Shown here piece after piece: positions 63,465 through 64,000 of a stretch of DNA of 64,000 bases. The notes beneath the pieces are model-generated. The model had not been told where the DNA came from and searched no databases. It saw only the letters and a program-made list of their open reading frames with translations. Source of the DNA: Acidobacteriota bacterium (GTDB lineage Bacteria > Acidobacteriota > Vicinamibacteria > Vicinamibacterales > 2-12-FULL-66-21); contig JACPDI010000035.1 of assembly GCA_016184105.1 (NCBI GenBank), positions 1 to 64,000 of the forward strand, in the 5' to 3' direction. Each line of letters begins with the position of its first letter. Position 1 is the stretch's first letter. The translations under genes and the position numbers were made by a program.

Positions 63465-64000
63465 GCAGAAGCAAGGCCGCACTGCTGATCGCCACGACGG
63501 CGGCGGTGTGCATCGCCGCGGGAGCGGCCGCGCCGCAGACAGCACCGGAAAAAGGAGGAGGCGACGAGTTCGGGTCGTACGAGCTGGTCGCCGGCTGGCC
63601 GCAGAACCCCTGCGGGCCGGGCTACCAGTTCGGGTCGACCGGCGGCATCTTCGCCGAGTCGCCCGATCGCGTGTTCATCTACCAGCGCGGGTGCCTGCCC
63701 GCGCTCACCGACAACTCGTTCGGGCAGCCGCAGAGCCTGGTGCCGAGCCGCAACGCGTCGGGTTACGACCTCTCGCGCACGGAGCCGGAACGCCGGCCGC
63801 GCTGGGACCACGTGCTGTATATCGTCAACCGCGAGGGAAAACTGATCGACTCGTGGGATCAGCACAACAAGCTGTTCGTGCGCCCCCACAAGGTGCTGAT
63901 CAGCCCGTACGATCCCGAGAAGCACGTGTGGCTGGTCGATGACGGCGCGCACGCGGTGTACAAGTTCACCAACGACGGCAAGACGCTCGTGATGCAGCTG
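63458..64000 (+). CDS. Exported propeller-like protein, 3' end outside window
   Basis: The first 181 residues of an exported protein (signal peptide SKAALLIATTAAVCIAAGAAA). Segments such as VLYIVNREGKLIDSWDQHNKLFVRPHKVLISPYDPEKHVWLVDDGAHAVYKFTNDG are typical of NHL/six-bladed propellers. ATG 63458 is preceded by AGGAGG. The frame runs off the right edge. Context with a TonB receptor suggests a secreted binding or lyase role, unproven. Confidence 0.75.
   Translation, partial: MLSRSKAALLIATTAAVCIAAGAAAPQTAPEKGGGDEFGSYELVAGWPQNPCGPGYQFGSTGGIFAESPDRVFIYQRGCLPALTDNSFGQPQSLVPSRNASGYDLSRTEPERRPRWDHVLYIVNREGKLIDSWDQHNKLFVRPHKVLISPYDPEKHVWLVDDGAHAVYKFTNDGKTLVMQL

Noticed and set aside
1-64000. tRNA, rRNA, insertion sequences and prophage genes
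   Set aside because: None could be recognised by reading both strands; a tRNA search program could still find one missed by eye.

Overview
The window reads as chromosomal DNA of a high-GC bacterium, most likely an acidobacterium of the Vicinamibacteria type. Pointers are the very GC-rich coding sequence, an Oar-like TonB receptor with an N-terminal carboxypeptidase-regulatory fold, a VWFA-related secreted protein, a FecR/DUF6600-like protein, an archaeal-type valyl-tRNA synthetase and many short intergenic repeats. The assignment rests on protein character only. No rRNA, tRNA, CRISPR array, phage or insertion sequence was found.

Layout. 1-5.2 kb: dnaK (cut by the window edge) behind a near-consensus promoter, a FecR/DUF6600-like envelope protein, a CxxCH protein and a Vgb-like propeller. 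5.2-15.2 kb, minus strand: a PBP1A-type enzyme, prfB with its programmed frameshift, lnt, a SPOR protein, slipin and NfeD, and a V4R-like/TolB-like/TPR fusion. 15.3-18.5 kb, plus strand: mobA, argS (broken near its end) and a class-I amidotransferase. 18.5-31.2 kb, minus strand: a tightly packed run with methylmalonyl-CoA mutase (two subunits), a response regulator, valS, nadC, birA, coaX, an unknown gene, an RlmD/TrmA-type methyltransferase and a debranching-type glycosidase. 31.2-32.5 kb: a lower-GC insert with a structured leader RNA, a strong terminator and a NYN-domain nuclease. 32.6-36.7 kb: gdhA and a PEP/pyruvate-binding protein fused to a nucleotidyltransferase. 36.7-43.9 kb: VWFA protein, two acyl-CoA dehydrogenases (one broken), HIT hydrolase, HU/IHF and rpsA. 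43.9-54.7 kb: histone-tail/DUF6335 protein, cmk, hydrolase, pseudouridine synthase, scpB/scpA, trpS, uvrC, a phospholipid synthase, tdk and efp. 54.7-64 kb: Hsp20, HtrA, mpg, a two-component system, a TonB receptor (broken), a TPR protein and a partial propeller protein.

Two genome-scale patterns cut across these genes. First, intergenic spaces carry arrays of 7-bp words (GGCCTCT, TTGTGCC, GCCTTTT, CAATCGG, GGGTTCT and a 14-bp double heptad). Their halves are often inverted relative to each other. Several genes end inside such repeats, and uvrC and the FecR-like gene carry them in frame. Second, argS, an acyl-CoA dehydrogenase and the TonB receptor each lack a short internal stretch and change frame there. 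This is either real deletion or an assembly artefact.

The best candidate for an undescribed system is the leader RNA plus terminator plus NYN nuclease at 31.6-32.4 kb.
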